From the NCBI GenBank assembly GCA_026874595.1, contig CM049309.1:48282079-48346078 (forward strand): DNA of 64,000 nucleotides, in the 5' to 3' direction. The DNA is from Sipunculus nudus. Its lineage: Eukaryota; Annelida; Sipuncula; Golfingiida; Sipunculidae. Positions 1 through 12,048 of the stretch are shown piece after piece (position 1 is the stretch's first letter; each line of letters begins with the position of its first letter). A program made the position numbers and the translations under genes. The notes under the pieces are model-generated. The model was not told the origin of the DNA. It worked only from the letters and a program-made list of their open reading frames with translations, and did not search any database.

Positions 1-265
1 GTTGGCAGGCCATCAACCTATCCTAAAAAAAATATTTTTTAAAGTTCAAGTCTCCTTAATATATGGGTCATGGGGAGAATGTTCTGTTCTCTGTTTTGAT
101 TTATGGATGAACAAATATTTGGAAAAACAAGATACAGACATATTGGGATCTACTGTATATGGGTCACAATGTTTTGCCTTAGTGATGCATTGTGTATACT
201 TGTGTACTAACTTTTTGTCCTAAGATGTTTTATAAATTTGTTTATATCTGTCTAAAATTTTATGT

Positions 266-456
266 ACAGTTAAAGTTACTAAAACCTTGAAACTGTGACC
301 ACCAAGGGACCTTGATAAAGTGGTCACATTTTCAAGGTGGTCATCCAAGTGAGGTATTATATAAAGAGAAATAAGAATCAGGGCCATGAACAAGTGGTCA
401 TTATTTAGAGGTGATCGCTATACTGAGGTGGTCATTGGATGAGGGATTTCTGTATT
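266..456. repeat. Tc1/mariner-type MITE, copy in the RNF11 intron
   Basis: An AT-rich unit starts TACAGT and ends CTGTA, with several GTGGTC/GACCACC words inside. It matches the unit at 1786-1966 in order and spacing of these words. TA-flanked CAGT...ACTG ends are typical of small non-autonomous Tc1/mariner elements. The boundary is approximate. Confidence 0.45.
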
Positions 457-756
457 TCAGGAACAATTATTTCATCCCACATAATTATAATCCTAGGAAA
501 ATCAATTGGTCTGATGCAGTATGTGCATAATTATGCCTTTTGTTAAATGTGCTTAATCATTGTATTCTACATTATGTAAGCAGAGTCATGATGTATTACA
601 CATTTAGTACTTCTTTGTTTTACACATTTAATGTTTCATATATGTAATTATAATGTCTACCATATTTCATAGTATGAATGAATTTAAATTATTTTGTCAT
701 ATGTTACAAACATGATTGTTTTATCTCACAGTTCATGTGAACTTTTTATCTTACAG

Positions 757-928
757 ATGTGTGATATGCATGTGTGAATTCATGATGGGAGACGCTGTAC
801 GGTACCTGCCCTGTTTGCACACATACCACAAGGAATGTATTGACGACTGGTTAATGCGCTCATTTACCTGCCCGTCTTGTATGGAACCAGTAGATGCTGC
901 TCTACTCACGACGTACGAGACCAGCTGA
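757..928 (+). CDS. RNF11: RING finger protein 11 (RNF11), last coding exon
   Basis: This exon encodes the C-terminal RING-H2 domain of RNF11, a small E3 ubiquitin ligase/adaptor of endosomes that in vertebrates works with the A20 ubiquitin-editing complex. The reading shows the RING-H2 ligands in order: CVIC at the start, then C and H in PCLHTYH, a further H and C in YHKEC, and the closing CPSC. It ends with MEPVDAALLTTYETS and a TGA stop, very close to the vertebrate RNF11 C-terminus as I know it. The exon follows a pyrimidine-rich acceptor ending TTACAG at 756 and starts with the third base of a split codon. An upstream in-frame ATG at 716 lies in the intron and is not the start. Earlier exons (PPxY motif, N-terminus) lie outside the window. 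Identification is firm; the UTR extent is not. Confidence 0.93.
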
Positions 929-1785
929 GACTGTGATGTCCACCCAGCCAAAACAACTGTCATGTTTCTTTACTACCCTGAGAAGAGCTTGACAAATGTC
1001 TAGCTTAAAATCCTGAGGGATATTTGAAGTATATTGTAACCTATGTATTATCACCATGGTGTTTCATAGCCCCCTTGACGCAATGTCCAAAGACATGCTT
1101 ACAATAACACAAACAATGGGGTACTAAAAATATTCTTATTATTTATTATGGTAATTCTGATTGTGCCCCTCCGTGTCATCTTGTCTATGTTCATGTATTT
1201 AAAAAATGTAATTAATGTCAAGTTTGAACACTAGAGGGCACTGAGGAGCAAAAGCAGTACTACTGTAAATAACAGTTATCATGTTTCAGTTTACCCCATT
1301 TAATTAGCTCACACTGACAGTCACACATACACCTTACATATCTAATATAAAATTCAACATTAATCTTTAAACCATGGCTGATTTTGCATTGGCCTTTCAC
1401 ACTGTTCAATATTTCATTTTCTGGTATCATTGACTGAATATGATATACACTGGAGAAAACTCCAACACAAAGCTGCTTTACCAAATCTCCATATATCTGT
1501 CATACAAAATCTGCTCCCAGCCATATGGTTGATTACTGACATAAAGGCTGGCTGTGTGGTAGCCCTTTTGACAAATCCAGATCATATATGCAAGGATGCC
1601 ATTTATATTGGTGTATGTGGTGAGACGCATTTCTGAGGGTGGCTTAAACTAAACTGGATGATGGGATAGATGTATATAGCACTGTTTGTTTTCATCAGAT
1701 TAGTTTAATATGTGAAGTTGATTGTATCAGTTGGGTTGTGATTCCTTAGATATGGAAAGACAGTATGACTGAAGATGCTTGTAAT

Positions 1786-1966
1786 ACAGTAAAAACACGA
1801 AATTACGACCACCAATAGGAACTCGATATAGTGGTAGCATTTTGAGGTGGTTGTCTAAGGGAGGTCTTATATATAAAGCAAGAAAGAATTGGAACTGTAA
1901 ATAGGTGGTCCTTATTTTGAGGTGGTTGCTAAACTAAGTGGTTATGAGGTGAGGGTTGACTGTAAA
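1786..1966. repeat. Tc1/mariner-type MITE, copy in the RNF11 3' UTR region
   Basis: Second copy of the 266-456 unit: starts TACAGTAAAA, ends GACTGTAAA, with the same GACCACC, GTGGT and GAGGTGGTTG words in order. It probably inserted as a TA-flanked element of about 177 bp. Confidence 0.5.
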
Positions 1967-2273
1967 TCAGGACTGTTTTAGGCTCCACAAGTGGGCTGAG
2001 CATCTTGATTTAATATATTGAGGAATGTTAAGGACAGTATTATTTGCCATCAGAGCTTTGTACTGGTGGGAATATAAGTGGTAATAATGCTGCATTTAAT
2101 ATTTGATGAAAAAGCTACCTGCTGCTAAATTTGTAAAGATCTGTCTAAACAACTGATTAAATCAAATGTTAATTTTTAATGTACTGAGCATTAAGTGGAT
2201 ACTTGTGTTGTGGTTTTAAAGAACTATGCAGTATTCATTCATTAAAAAACCAGTGTTGTCACAATGAAACCAG

Positions 2274-2302
2274 TGGAGGGGGGGGGGGAGGGGGGGGGGG
2301 GG
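2274..2302 (+). repeat. Poly-G tract with one interrupting A
   Basis: Two long G runs are separated by a single A in otherwise AT-rich DNA. The sequence could fold as a G-quadruplex in RNA if the RNF11 UTR runs through it. Homopolymer length may be unreliable. Confidence 0.8.
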
Positions 2303-2755
2303 TAACATTACCTTATAAACAGAAGTTATCTTGACCCTCTTTTATTGAAATATCTCAAGTTTTGTTTTGGGTTGAAATACAGCCAATTTTTCAATACTAG
2401 ATGACTTTGTCTGTACAATCCATTATTGATTCATAATTACAGGCAATGAATAAATATCCTGGTTACATGTGGGAAAGTAATTTTTCAAATGTGGGGTAAG
2501 GAAGTGATTTAATTTGCAACCTTTGACCCTGTGCCCTTACAGAGCTTTGTGGGTTGCTGACATTGAGGCAGTTAGGTATTTGAATTTAACCTTTGACCAA
2601 GTGACCCTACAGAGATGTGAAATTAAAGCAGTGTCCTTTGAGGAAGTTAGTCATGTAATTTGCATGTAACCCTTGAGTTGGTTCTGCAGAGTTGTAAATG
2701 GCTTTAGTTCCTGCAGGAAGTTACTGATAAATTTGCAGACTTCAGTATAAATAAA

Positions 2756-5700
2756 GATTAGGCACATACTACTGATGTTACTTCCCCGTCTTTCGGCAGC
2801 TGTGTTTTATGGCACTCAGAATTGTCAAGACTGGCAACTATAATTTAAACCAGTTTAACTTTAACTGTGACAGTCACTATTGCAGTCGCTTATCTTTAAT
2901 ACATGTACAGTCATGGTTATGTTTAAATGGTATTTATGATGGAGAAAATTCATGGTATTGCTAGATACACAAGATTCTATTATGTGAACACATAATTTCC
3001 ATGTATTGCCAGATATTGTTCCCTTAAGGGGGTAAAATTCAGGTTGTAAACTGGCATATGATTTTTTTTTATTGATGTATGAAAATGATAAGATGGTTAA
3101 TCTCATATTTAATTCATTCATGCAAGGTCAGAGATTGTCTCCTATACACATCCTAAAAATTTGGTCAGAATTAAATTCAGTCTACAAACATTTATTGAGA
3201 TATATTTCTTGGGTGACCATGATTCCTTTTAATTTAAAATTCTGCCGTCTTGTCCAGATTAGGTGTACATGCTAGAAGGACTTGATTTATACTGTCTTAG
3301 TGTTGGTGGTGGAAACATTACTTCTGAAGTGAACTAGGGTCAGTGCTGCCATCTTTCAGAAGGTTTTGGAACTACTTTATATTATGCGTGCCACAGATGT
3401 CCTTGTGTAAACCATCTGTGCAATTTGTTCAAAACATAGTTAAGCATACAAGTCTTAGAGCTGCCTGGAGTTCATGGGTCATTGATTTTATTTATTCAAG
3501 GTAAGATAACTTGACAGTTATTGCTACTCTGACACTAAACCTGATATTTTAGACCTACTTTGGATATATATACATATATATACTGGGGAAAGTATTTGGA
3601 TGTATATTACAAATACTGCCTGATGATATGCTTCAGTATTTCATATCACTTGTAATACCTTTGTATTCTGTTTCTATATAGACAATTTATTCCTGTTAAC
3701 TATGTATTATTAATAATCTGTATAATATGCAACATGTCAGATTTCTTAACCAATGAGGTACAAAGTATATATGCAACTAAAGTTCTGGGGTTTATGTGTC
3801 CCCAAGGTTCTGTTACATATTACTATATATCATGAGTAATACCTAGCTTGCATCTTAGGTGTCACTAGCTTATAGCATCCACACAAACAATCATTCAAAT
3901 ATACAAGAGGTTTATTTCTAGCATATTATACTTATATACAGTATGCTTCAAACACACAAGTTGACAATGCAACTTATGTCACAATTGCTCAACTTTGAAA
4001 GGTTTTGGGCAGGTATACATATAGGATTAATAGATGTGCTTTTAAAATAGTTTGTTCACATTGGTTGGCGTGATGTTCACAGGGATGAATTTTCAAAATG
4101 TCTTTACACAGATACTCCAGCTTCTGTGTTCATGGTGTCATATTTAAGCTAAGATTCCATATGCAGATTAAAATTTTACATATACCAAATAAGTAAAGTG
4201 AGATTTCATATGTAAAGATCCAGCATGTAGAATGCATATCCAGGAAAAATCAATCGCTACAAATAGTGATTTTCGCTACCTCCGCATGGTATCCTGTAGC
4301 AACACAGAAAAATGTGCATATTGCCGTGCTGGTACATATGAAATCTTTCAATCCATATGGAATCCAAGCTGAAGTCGGTCAAGCATATGAGACCTTAAAA
4401 CTTTGGAAATCTCATCTGATTGTGTAATGATATACTCCACTGGCTATGTGAGGTGTTCACGATAAGTAGAGTGAAACCTCTCTTTTCCAAGACTTTTCAA
4501 TAAAGGGCACATTCTATTAATGGCAAATATACAGCACTAAAAGGTTCCTTATCACGTTTCCCCCTCGATTACTGTTTAAACATGAAGATGGTGAATTTGA
4601 ATTCCTATTTTAATATAAGGCAACCAGTGGATGTGAAATAACCATGAATCTGTGCATTTTGTGTATCTTGTCAGTGTTGATGCTCTGTCATAGAGTTTAG
4701 GAACATTCTTGGTGTTTATCTCTGTAGTTAATTAATATTACATTCACTATACACACGACTGATTATAGTGTTCAAGGTCAATTCCTTTTAAAAGAGGGCA
4801 GGTATTGAATCTTGTCATACACTTAAGCTTTCAATCTCTCTATGTAATAATCATGCCATTGAATTGGTCCTGAACAAATTTCCTTCAGTTTGATGGATTC
4901 AGATATGAAATGTTACATACAAGTCAGTGAAGGGATCACAGAGACATTGGGATATGGAATTAGGGGGGGGGGGGATAGGGTTCTCATCTGTAATATTTAA
5001 ATGTTAACCAATTGTATACCTATGCAAGATATCTAAACATGCCCAAGGCACTTCTAGAGGTACAAGTTTATTGATTTGTTCATTGATACTGACTGATGAT
5101 TGTTTGTGTTAGTAGACTAATTTCCAAACATTCACCACCTAGACACATAACTGTTCTGTTTTTGTCTGTTTGTTTACACTTAATCATCCTGTGTCATAAT
5201 GTCTAGTCATTGTATTTGTTTCACCTTTGAAGTAACACATAAATACTTTTCCCTTTTTATTACACGTCACTATGACTTCTTAGATTCCTTAACTGTCTTC
5301 ATGTATGTGTTCTACGCAAAGAATCAATATAATTATTCAGAAAACTATACAGCAGTTGCAGTTTTAAACTTAGGCACAAATCTCTGTGTATGTTAACAGT
5401 CATTGTTGATAATAATATAAAAATATAAAAAAAGAAAATGTGAAACCATGGGCACATACCGATAGCCCTTAGATAATGTTGTGACACACATATAAATTAA
5501 CACAATCATATATGTGTATATATATATATTTATATATATAATGATATGTGACTATATTTTAGTTCATGTAGACTTGTTTCTTCAACATTATTTTTATTCA
5601 GAGTCAGTCCACTGATTGTATATCCAGGAGATGGAATGCAGTCAGTAATTTGCACAATGTCACAAGTGATGTATACCAGTTGTCTATGTGTATCATATAT

Positions 5701-7843
5701 ATGTTTATTATTTATCCTGGCTGACTCCTGTTTCGCCATCCCTGCCTACTTATTTAGGGCATACTCTTTTTCCAGCCTAAGGTATAGTATAAACAGTTTT
5801 AAGGGTAAATGGAACATGGACCTTATAAAAAAAACAAAAAAAAAAAAAAAACAGACTGCCAAAGTCAAACATGCGACTTCTAGAGTATTCATATTTAAAA
5901 TATCTGAATTATTAAAAAAAAAAAACTTTGAAAAAAACTACTGATGGCAGTTTAGGTCACTGATCACTTATTGAAAAATAGTTGCCATACACCGTTGGAA
6001 GACTGGTAGATAATCTAGTGAAGTAAAGATTGTTACTCCATTGGAGTTAAGCAAAATATCTTGCTAATTATATTTGTCGTGCTTCAGTAGAATGTCGTTT
6101 CTATATTTGGCGTCATGTGAAATTTTCTGGCAAAAAAACTTCTCAGCTCACTAGCGCCACCTGTTGAGGGTGACTGACACTGAGTGATGATTAAAGTAAA
6201 ATTATCAAGATTCTGTCTGAAATCCCGGCTTGTTTTTAATTTCACCTGACAAAATCTGTAAAACTGGCTTACTGGAGTTGACGGCTATCATAATAATGCA
6301 CAGTGTATATCCTCATGAGATAAGGTCTATTGGTGCCCAAAAATAAGTGGACGTGATGGTGAAACGGAGTTGTAGATGATTTGCTTGAGTGCCTGTATTG
6401 TATGTGAAGTTGAGGTCTATATTTATGCTGATTATGTGTGTAACGATGAAGCTGGGCTTTCACGTGTACATATTGCTCCACAGATCTGTGTTAAATTAAA
6501 CGTATACACTAATGCTTCTTATTGGATATGTAGATTCCTAGGTGGGATTAAATCATTTATAGGAACATTGCCTTTATCACTTGTATAATAGTGCCCTGCT
6601 TTGGAAAAGCGGTGCCCTATAGTGATGACCGTGTCCGACTGTAACTTCGTCAGTGACGCTTTCTTTCGCTTTTCTCAAATCCACAGGGATGATTGGTGCC
6701 TAGGAGGGTTCCGTCCCTATCGAATTTCAGACCTGCCAAAAATTCAATATGGCCGCGAGAGCACAATCGGTGATTTTCTTTCGGGCGCGATATCCCAAAG
6801 AGAACACGATGGATCTTTCTCAAATCCACAGGGATATTTGCCATAAAGATATTCTTTCATCGCCACTATGCTGAAAAGCTGTGCTACTTTATACTATTAT
6901 CTGAAATTATGATCCAACAAGTTTCACTATACACCTATTCTCTCCGTTGGGCCCTCTGAGGACCATCGTCCGATTACATCTAGTTACCTTTATCCTCGCC
7001 CCTTGTGAATAAACTGACCAAGTCCATATGCTTTAAAATAACACATTTCTCAACCAATGATTTAGTTGTAAAGTTTTTCATTGGATGAGAAATATACACA
7101 ACTCTCCATACCAGCACAAGGCAGCAGGCATATTGACTGGTACTATCAAGGGCGAGGCGGTAGTTAGCACCACCTGTCACCGCCTAGGTGAACTTCGGGC
7201 GTTTTCTTGTGACGTTCGCCATGTGGGTGTTTTTCCCGGGATTTCATTACAGATAAAAAGTGTGTCATTAATTCATTACCATCCTTGATCTAAAGCCTGA
7301 TGTACTTATATACCAATAAGCGTGAATCGCCAGGTCCTTCAGCGGCCACGTGACAAGCTAATATGCAAATATCGGAAATTGGACAGGCAAGCTACTAAAC
7401 ATCGATCCTGCCTTAGTGTGGTCCATTCAGGCATGGATTACGTTCTGTTTTACATAATTAAGTGGCAGTTACTAACGGCAAGACAGGTTTGCCTTGTTAA
7501 TACATTTAAGGGACATGGAGCGAGTCTGTCGTAAATGACTGAGCGATGGGCGCGAAAGACCACCAGTGCTGTCACTGAGGATTTAGGCTTCATGACAAAA
7601 GTATAAAATAAATAACAAAACATAAATTAATGCCAAATATTGCGACTGAAGTATTATTTTTCTGTATGCGATGCTTCTGAAAAAGCATCATGTGTGGCAT
7701 TTGTATTGTGTTTGGTGCGAGTTAAGAGCACGAGTATTTTACATTTCCACTTAATTAATGTTTGTGAATATTGAAGAGATCACAGCAAATCATTGCTCAA
7801 ATAAAATTTATGCATAACAAGACTTTGTGACCAGAGTCCGATC
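2756..7843. other. Non-coding stretch, no gene recognised
   Basis: AT-rich DNA with only short chance open frames that lack recognisable domains. It holds a poly-G run near 4963-4976, a short TA tract near 5515-5540, A-rich runs near 5825-5850, and a 20-bp direct repeat at about 6671 and 6817. Confidence 0.6.
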
Positions 7844-7892
7844 TAGACCCAGTTGTTTACAACAGAGCCACAACTGGGTCTAAGGTCCGATC
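7836..7892. mobile_element. Micro-palindrome insertion, copy A, with flanking duplication
   Basis: A 39-bp unit (7844-7882) starts TAGACCCAGTTGT and ends ACAACTGGGTCTA, forming a hairpin. GTCCGATC flanks it on both sides (7836-7843 and 7885-7892), which reads as a target duplication of about 9 bp with one indel. It is an internally shortened relative of the perfect 52-bp palindrome at 44491-44542. Confidence 0.55.
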
Positions 7893-8309
7893 TTGCGTGA
7901 CTTCGGAATAAAGAGAAGAAATATGAAAGACGAAACATGAAGAAACGCTGGTTCGAAGCTAAAAAACTATTTGTGAATTTGCGCGGTACGGCCGGCAGGT
8001 GGCGTACGCTATGTTTACATTGAGCTCCACTGACCACTATCTTCATACTATCTATCATGAAATAGACGCTCGATGAATCAGGGTATCCGAAACCGTAGCT
8101 ACCAGAGCCTTAATTGATAGTAAGCCTATGAAGATGCTGACAGCGCCCGAAACAAATTATTTCCAATGATAGGAGTAAGCATACGGTTTCAGATCGAAAT
8201 ACTATCAGATACCATAGTATTTTAAGGAGAAAACACAAATTCTATGTAATTTTAACGTTCCTGGTATGTCAATAGGTCCCTTTAAAGATACTTTCCATAT
8301 TCTCTTGAC

Positions 8310-8314
<5 letters not shown>

Positions 8315-8377
<63 letters not shown>
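8315..8377. repeat. (TA)n microsatellite
   Basis: Uninterrupted TA dinucleotides, about 31 units. Confidence 0.95.
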
Positions 8378-8380
<3 letters not shown>

Positions 8381-8561
8381 CATGATAGACCCAGCAGTAG
8401 AAGCGGCAAAGTGCTCTATACGATTGACGTAGAGCTATACACATGTACTACACTGCGAATCTCTGTGACGAGTACGCAGCCACCTGATGATCGCCAAAGG
8501 ATAAACACAGTTATACCCTCTGGCGTGAAACTCAGAGTTGCCATGGGTAAGACGCTCTGTA

Positions 8562-8593
8562 GTATATGTATATATATAGTATATATATATATA

Positions 8594-8640
<47 letters not shown>
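8562..8640. repeat. (TA)n microsatellite with GTATAT interruptions
   Basis: TA repeats broken by several G substitutions. Long apparent Ile/Tyr open frames here are repeat artefacts. Confidence 0.95.
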
Positions 8641-8642
<2 letters not shown>

Positions 8643-8984
8643 AAAATTGATCTTTTAATCAAAAGATGCATGGCTTCATTTATGGTCTCAATTTAAGTAC
8701 ATTTTAAATTTGTTCTTCCTTTCACAGCGGGTCGTACGGAGCCCGGGAGACGACATGGTCAAAATATTTATCCATGCACACCAATTACTAATCCGTGCGC
8801 ACGGATTAATAAATATTTTGACCATGGGCTTCCTTTTATAATTTGTGGGGGGAAAAATTATTACCTTTGCTTCCAGGGAATGCTTCTTTTTCTTGTCCGA
8901 GTCTTCCTGCATGTCTTGATATAAAAAAAACAATTAAAATAAACTACTGAATTTATGACTTATTTATATTTTTTAGCGTACCTG

Positions 8985-9480
8985 TGAGCTTATGCGATGG
9001 TGCGGCATCATCCGTCGTACGCCGTGCGTCGTGCATCGTGCGTCGTGCGTCAGTAGTGGTTTGACTTATCTGCTTAAAATTTTGCATGTTTATACATCTT
9101 CGAAAGCTTTCTCGATTTTGTGGCAGGTGGCGCCACCTACATTTATGTATACGCTGCAGACATTCAGGCTTATATTTCAAGACTGGTTTGACATATCCCC
9201 CTGAAATTTTGCATGTGTATAGATCTCACATAGCTCTTAATCATACACAAGAGTGATGGCGCCACCTGCCAACATTTTTTTCACAGCGTCCGTTTCTTTG
9301 TCCGCCGTGGGCTAAAATCACTCATATCTCAGTTTGTTTTACTCGTCTGCCTAAAATTGTGCATGTTTATACATCTTGGACAGCTTTCTGGATTTTGTGG
9401 TAGGTGGCGCAACCTACATACACATTTCGGCTGCAGACATCCAGGCTATTATGCAACACACCTCATTCTATTTCCCCTTG
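8985..9480. repeat. Repeat element with CGTCGTGCG leader and GTGGCGCC units
   Basis: The element opens with short CGTCGTGCG repeats (about 9012-9050). Units of about 150 bp follow, sharing GGTTTGACTTATC, AAATTTTGCATGTTTATA-type words and GGTGGCGCCACCT. Related units recur at 13.9-14.9 kb and 27.6-28.6 kb, so this is a dispersed, internally tandem element of the molluscan pearl/Helentron-like design (inference). Confidence 0.55.
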
Positions 9481-9854
9481 CCACTCAATCCATGCCTCAC
9501 TTCACCCGTCCCACTCTGATTTTGGCGGATACAAGTAGTCACTTGTTGACTACCCGTATTCTAGTTTTTGTGTTGTCATGCTAGAATTTCAGCAGTGATG
9601 TTTGTTTAATTGTTTCTTGTTCTAAGTGTTTAGTTCTTGCATTGTTCATATACATGTTACACATGTTCTTGAAAAGTAATGGTCCAGCATTGAAGCATTG
9701 TACCTGGTGTAATCTCATTGCACAGGTTCGCATTAGGCCTGTAGGCCTTGTTTATGGTTGTAAAAAGTCTCAGAAATTCAATTCCGGGGAATAGAGAAGA
9801 ATGAATCTCTTAACAGTTTTAAATGTAATATATGCGGCGGTATACAATAAATGG

Positions 9855-10095
9855 AAATACCTTGAAACCTCTGTTATGTGGACACTCTTGGGACTGGTCT
9901 AAACTGCCCAATGTATAGAGGCGCCTACTATATGGAGGTCATGACCACAATATAAATTATGATGAGGAGAAATAAAGGGGATGATCAAAAACTGAGGTGC
10001 CCACTCTATAGAGGTGCCCACCAGATAGAGGTGCCCACCAGGTAGAGGTGTCCACTAGATAGAGATGCCCACTTGGAGAGGTATCACTGTATGGG
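9855..10095. repeat. MITE-like unit with GAGGTGCCCAC tandem core
   Basis: After CCTTGAAACCTCTG, the sequence repeats a short word of the form TAGAGGTGCCCACC about five times (9990-10075) and ends ATCACTGTATG. It resembles the CAGT...ACTG MITEs at 266 and 1786 in its accounting of GTGG/GACC words and its right end. The left end is uncertain. Confidence 0.45.
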
Positions 10096-10533
10096 CGCCT
10101 GTTACCTGATATGGAAGTAGAGCGAGACGGCTCCAAGCATCAGGAACAAGATCAGAAGTAAGATTCTCAGCCTAACGGATACAATTTGTGCCCTGTGTGT
10201 CTGGATGCCCGAAATAATATTTTTGACCAGAAGCTCGCAGACTTACTGAAGATGTTTATGCTCGAGCAGCTACAGGTTGCTGTAGTCAAGACTACAGTCC
10301 TGCGCAATCCTTAAGCGTAATTTTGAGTCAATAGAAGCCAAGCAGAGAGCCGCAACAGGCCGCAACCGTTTAACCCGCATCGGTGGCCGAGGAAAGCCAC
10401 AGCACCCACACCCACAGAGCCCCGCGCGGGCCATGCACCGGCACCGGCCCCAGCAGCACAGACTTTCCAATCCAGAGAGCAGATCTCGATCATGAAGACT
10501 CTAGCGAGCGATCGCTAATTTCGTCATATTCCT

Positions 10534-10538
<5 letters not shown>

Positions 10539-10594
<56 letters not shown>
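10539..10594. repeat. (TA)n microsatellite
   Basis: Pure AT dinucleotide run. Confidence 0.95.
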
Positions 10595-10596
<2 letters not shown>

Positions 10597-11002
10597 TTTT
10601 AATATGGCAGCCATTTTTATTCAAGATGGCGGAAGAACATAATTATGTTTGCAAAAATCTTTTAAAAAATTCCACAGAATGATCTATCCATATATACTAC
10701 TTTATACTGCGGCAGACTCAGGAGCTTGAAGTACATTAGCATGTTCACATTTACAAAGATTACAAATTTACAAAGGAGTTGCAGTTTTATGGCTTTCTCT
10801 GTTAAATTTCTTATAAAAAGTTAAAAGCAATCGGTAGAACGATTTGGAAGTCACGATGATTTTAAATGCATATTGCTATAAAACTATGTTGTCTCAATCT
10901 AGCCCCTTTTGCATTATTTTTACAAGCATTTGCAAGTCTAGTTTATTAGTTGTTTCGGATACTGCTGGTAAAACTAGGTTTGTCTTTATATTTAGCAGCG
11001 AG

Positions 11003-11498
11003 TGTCACACCTCACATGCAGCGGACATAAATTTCCCGGGAACTTTCACGCAGAAATCCAGAAAAGTAACTCAACGTCTAGGGTATAACAAAACACAGGT
11101 TTATTCTTATCACGTCCTAGATTTGGCCTTAGACCGCCGTAGACTGGCATCGATCTCACGATGCAATCCTTTAAAAATTGTTTGGCTTTCGCCCGCCGCT
11201 AACTGGCTCTAACTTAAAAAATACAAAGTCGACAAAATTCTAACGCCCTCCTTGGCTAAATAAACACTGTCACCCAGGACCAACAATCGTCCTAACGTGG
11301 AACCCGGCAAACACTCGATCTGGCGCAAATCTACGTCTCACCAAACTTTCTCCCCAGAACGTTTCTACTCTGACTCACACCGGCGGCTTTGGAGCCGGCT
11401 TTTATATGAGAAATTCTATCGAAAGTTCTCGATATATCTACATGGAAATCACCAGCAAAAGCCCCCAAGAAGCTTCTGACCTCCAGAATCTTCTGTCA
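11003..11498 (-). mobile_element. Candidate solo LTR (minus orientation)
   Basis: The block begins TGTCACACC and could end TCTGTCA. Read on the minus strand it has a TATAAAAG promoter-like box near 11400 and an AATAAA signal near 11098, in the order expected for U3-R-U5. A diverged inverted relative at about 17190-17562 shares the words AATTTCCCGGGAAC-like, GCGGGCGAAAGCCA-like and GTTTATT-like in order. No matching second LTR and no clear target duplication were found, so it may be another repeat type. Confidence 0.4.
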
Positions 11499-12048
11499 GC
11501 TAATCTATCAAACCGTAGTCTAGTAAGTTCCAATACTTGATACATAAACCGATCTACTGATCAACACAACTAATGATTAAAATAAACACAACATTATTAA
11601 ATATTACTAACTACCTTATTCTATAAGGCTTTTATTAAACATGACCTTACCTGGTTGTACATTTGTGTCAGCGAGCAAGCACTTTTTTTCCTTTCTTGAA
11701 GACTGTATACAGCTGAGCACCTGCTCTTTCATTGCACTGTTATCCAAGTCCACGACGCAGTTACCCTGTACTTCATTCGCGATTGTTAAATATAAATTTT
11801 CCGACACAATAAATATCCCAAATTATTTCGAAAATAAAAATTACAAATAAGAATAATTCATGAAAAAATTCGAATAAATTTTTGATTGATTACTTTTGAA
11901 GTTTCAAATTTGAGCAAAAATGGATTAACGCATTAAAAGGTTGTTGTTGGCAGGTGAAAACTTGTATCATACAAAATGAGTGTTAATTTAATTTGTAGCT
12001 GATGAAAACATCTGAAAACTGCTTCGCAAGACATATACAATAACAAGG

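Larger units (their letters stand above)
929..2755 (+). other. Probable 3' UTR of RNF11
   Basis: No open frame of note follows the stop. The first clear AATAAA candidate downstream is at 2750-2755, preceded by AT-rich sequence, so a long UTR is plausible. It would contain a MITE copy (1786-1966) and a G-rich tract (2274-2302). The end is a guess without transcript data. Confidence 0.4.

Noticed and set aside
5636..5944. 102-codon + strand frame rich in lysine
   Set aside because: Driven by A-runs; no domain or paralogue.
8411..8671. Tyr/Ile-rich frames over TA repeats (also at 17800-18157, 43244-43435, 43753-44058, 54633-54878)
   Set aside because: Translated (TA)n microsatellites.
10844..11212. 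122-codon + strand frame
   Set aside because: It overlaps the LTR-like block, has no recognisable domain, and is better explained as repeat sequence.
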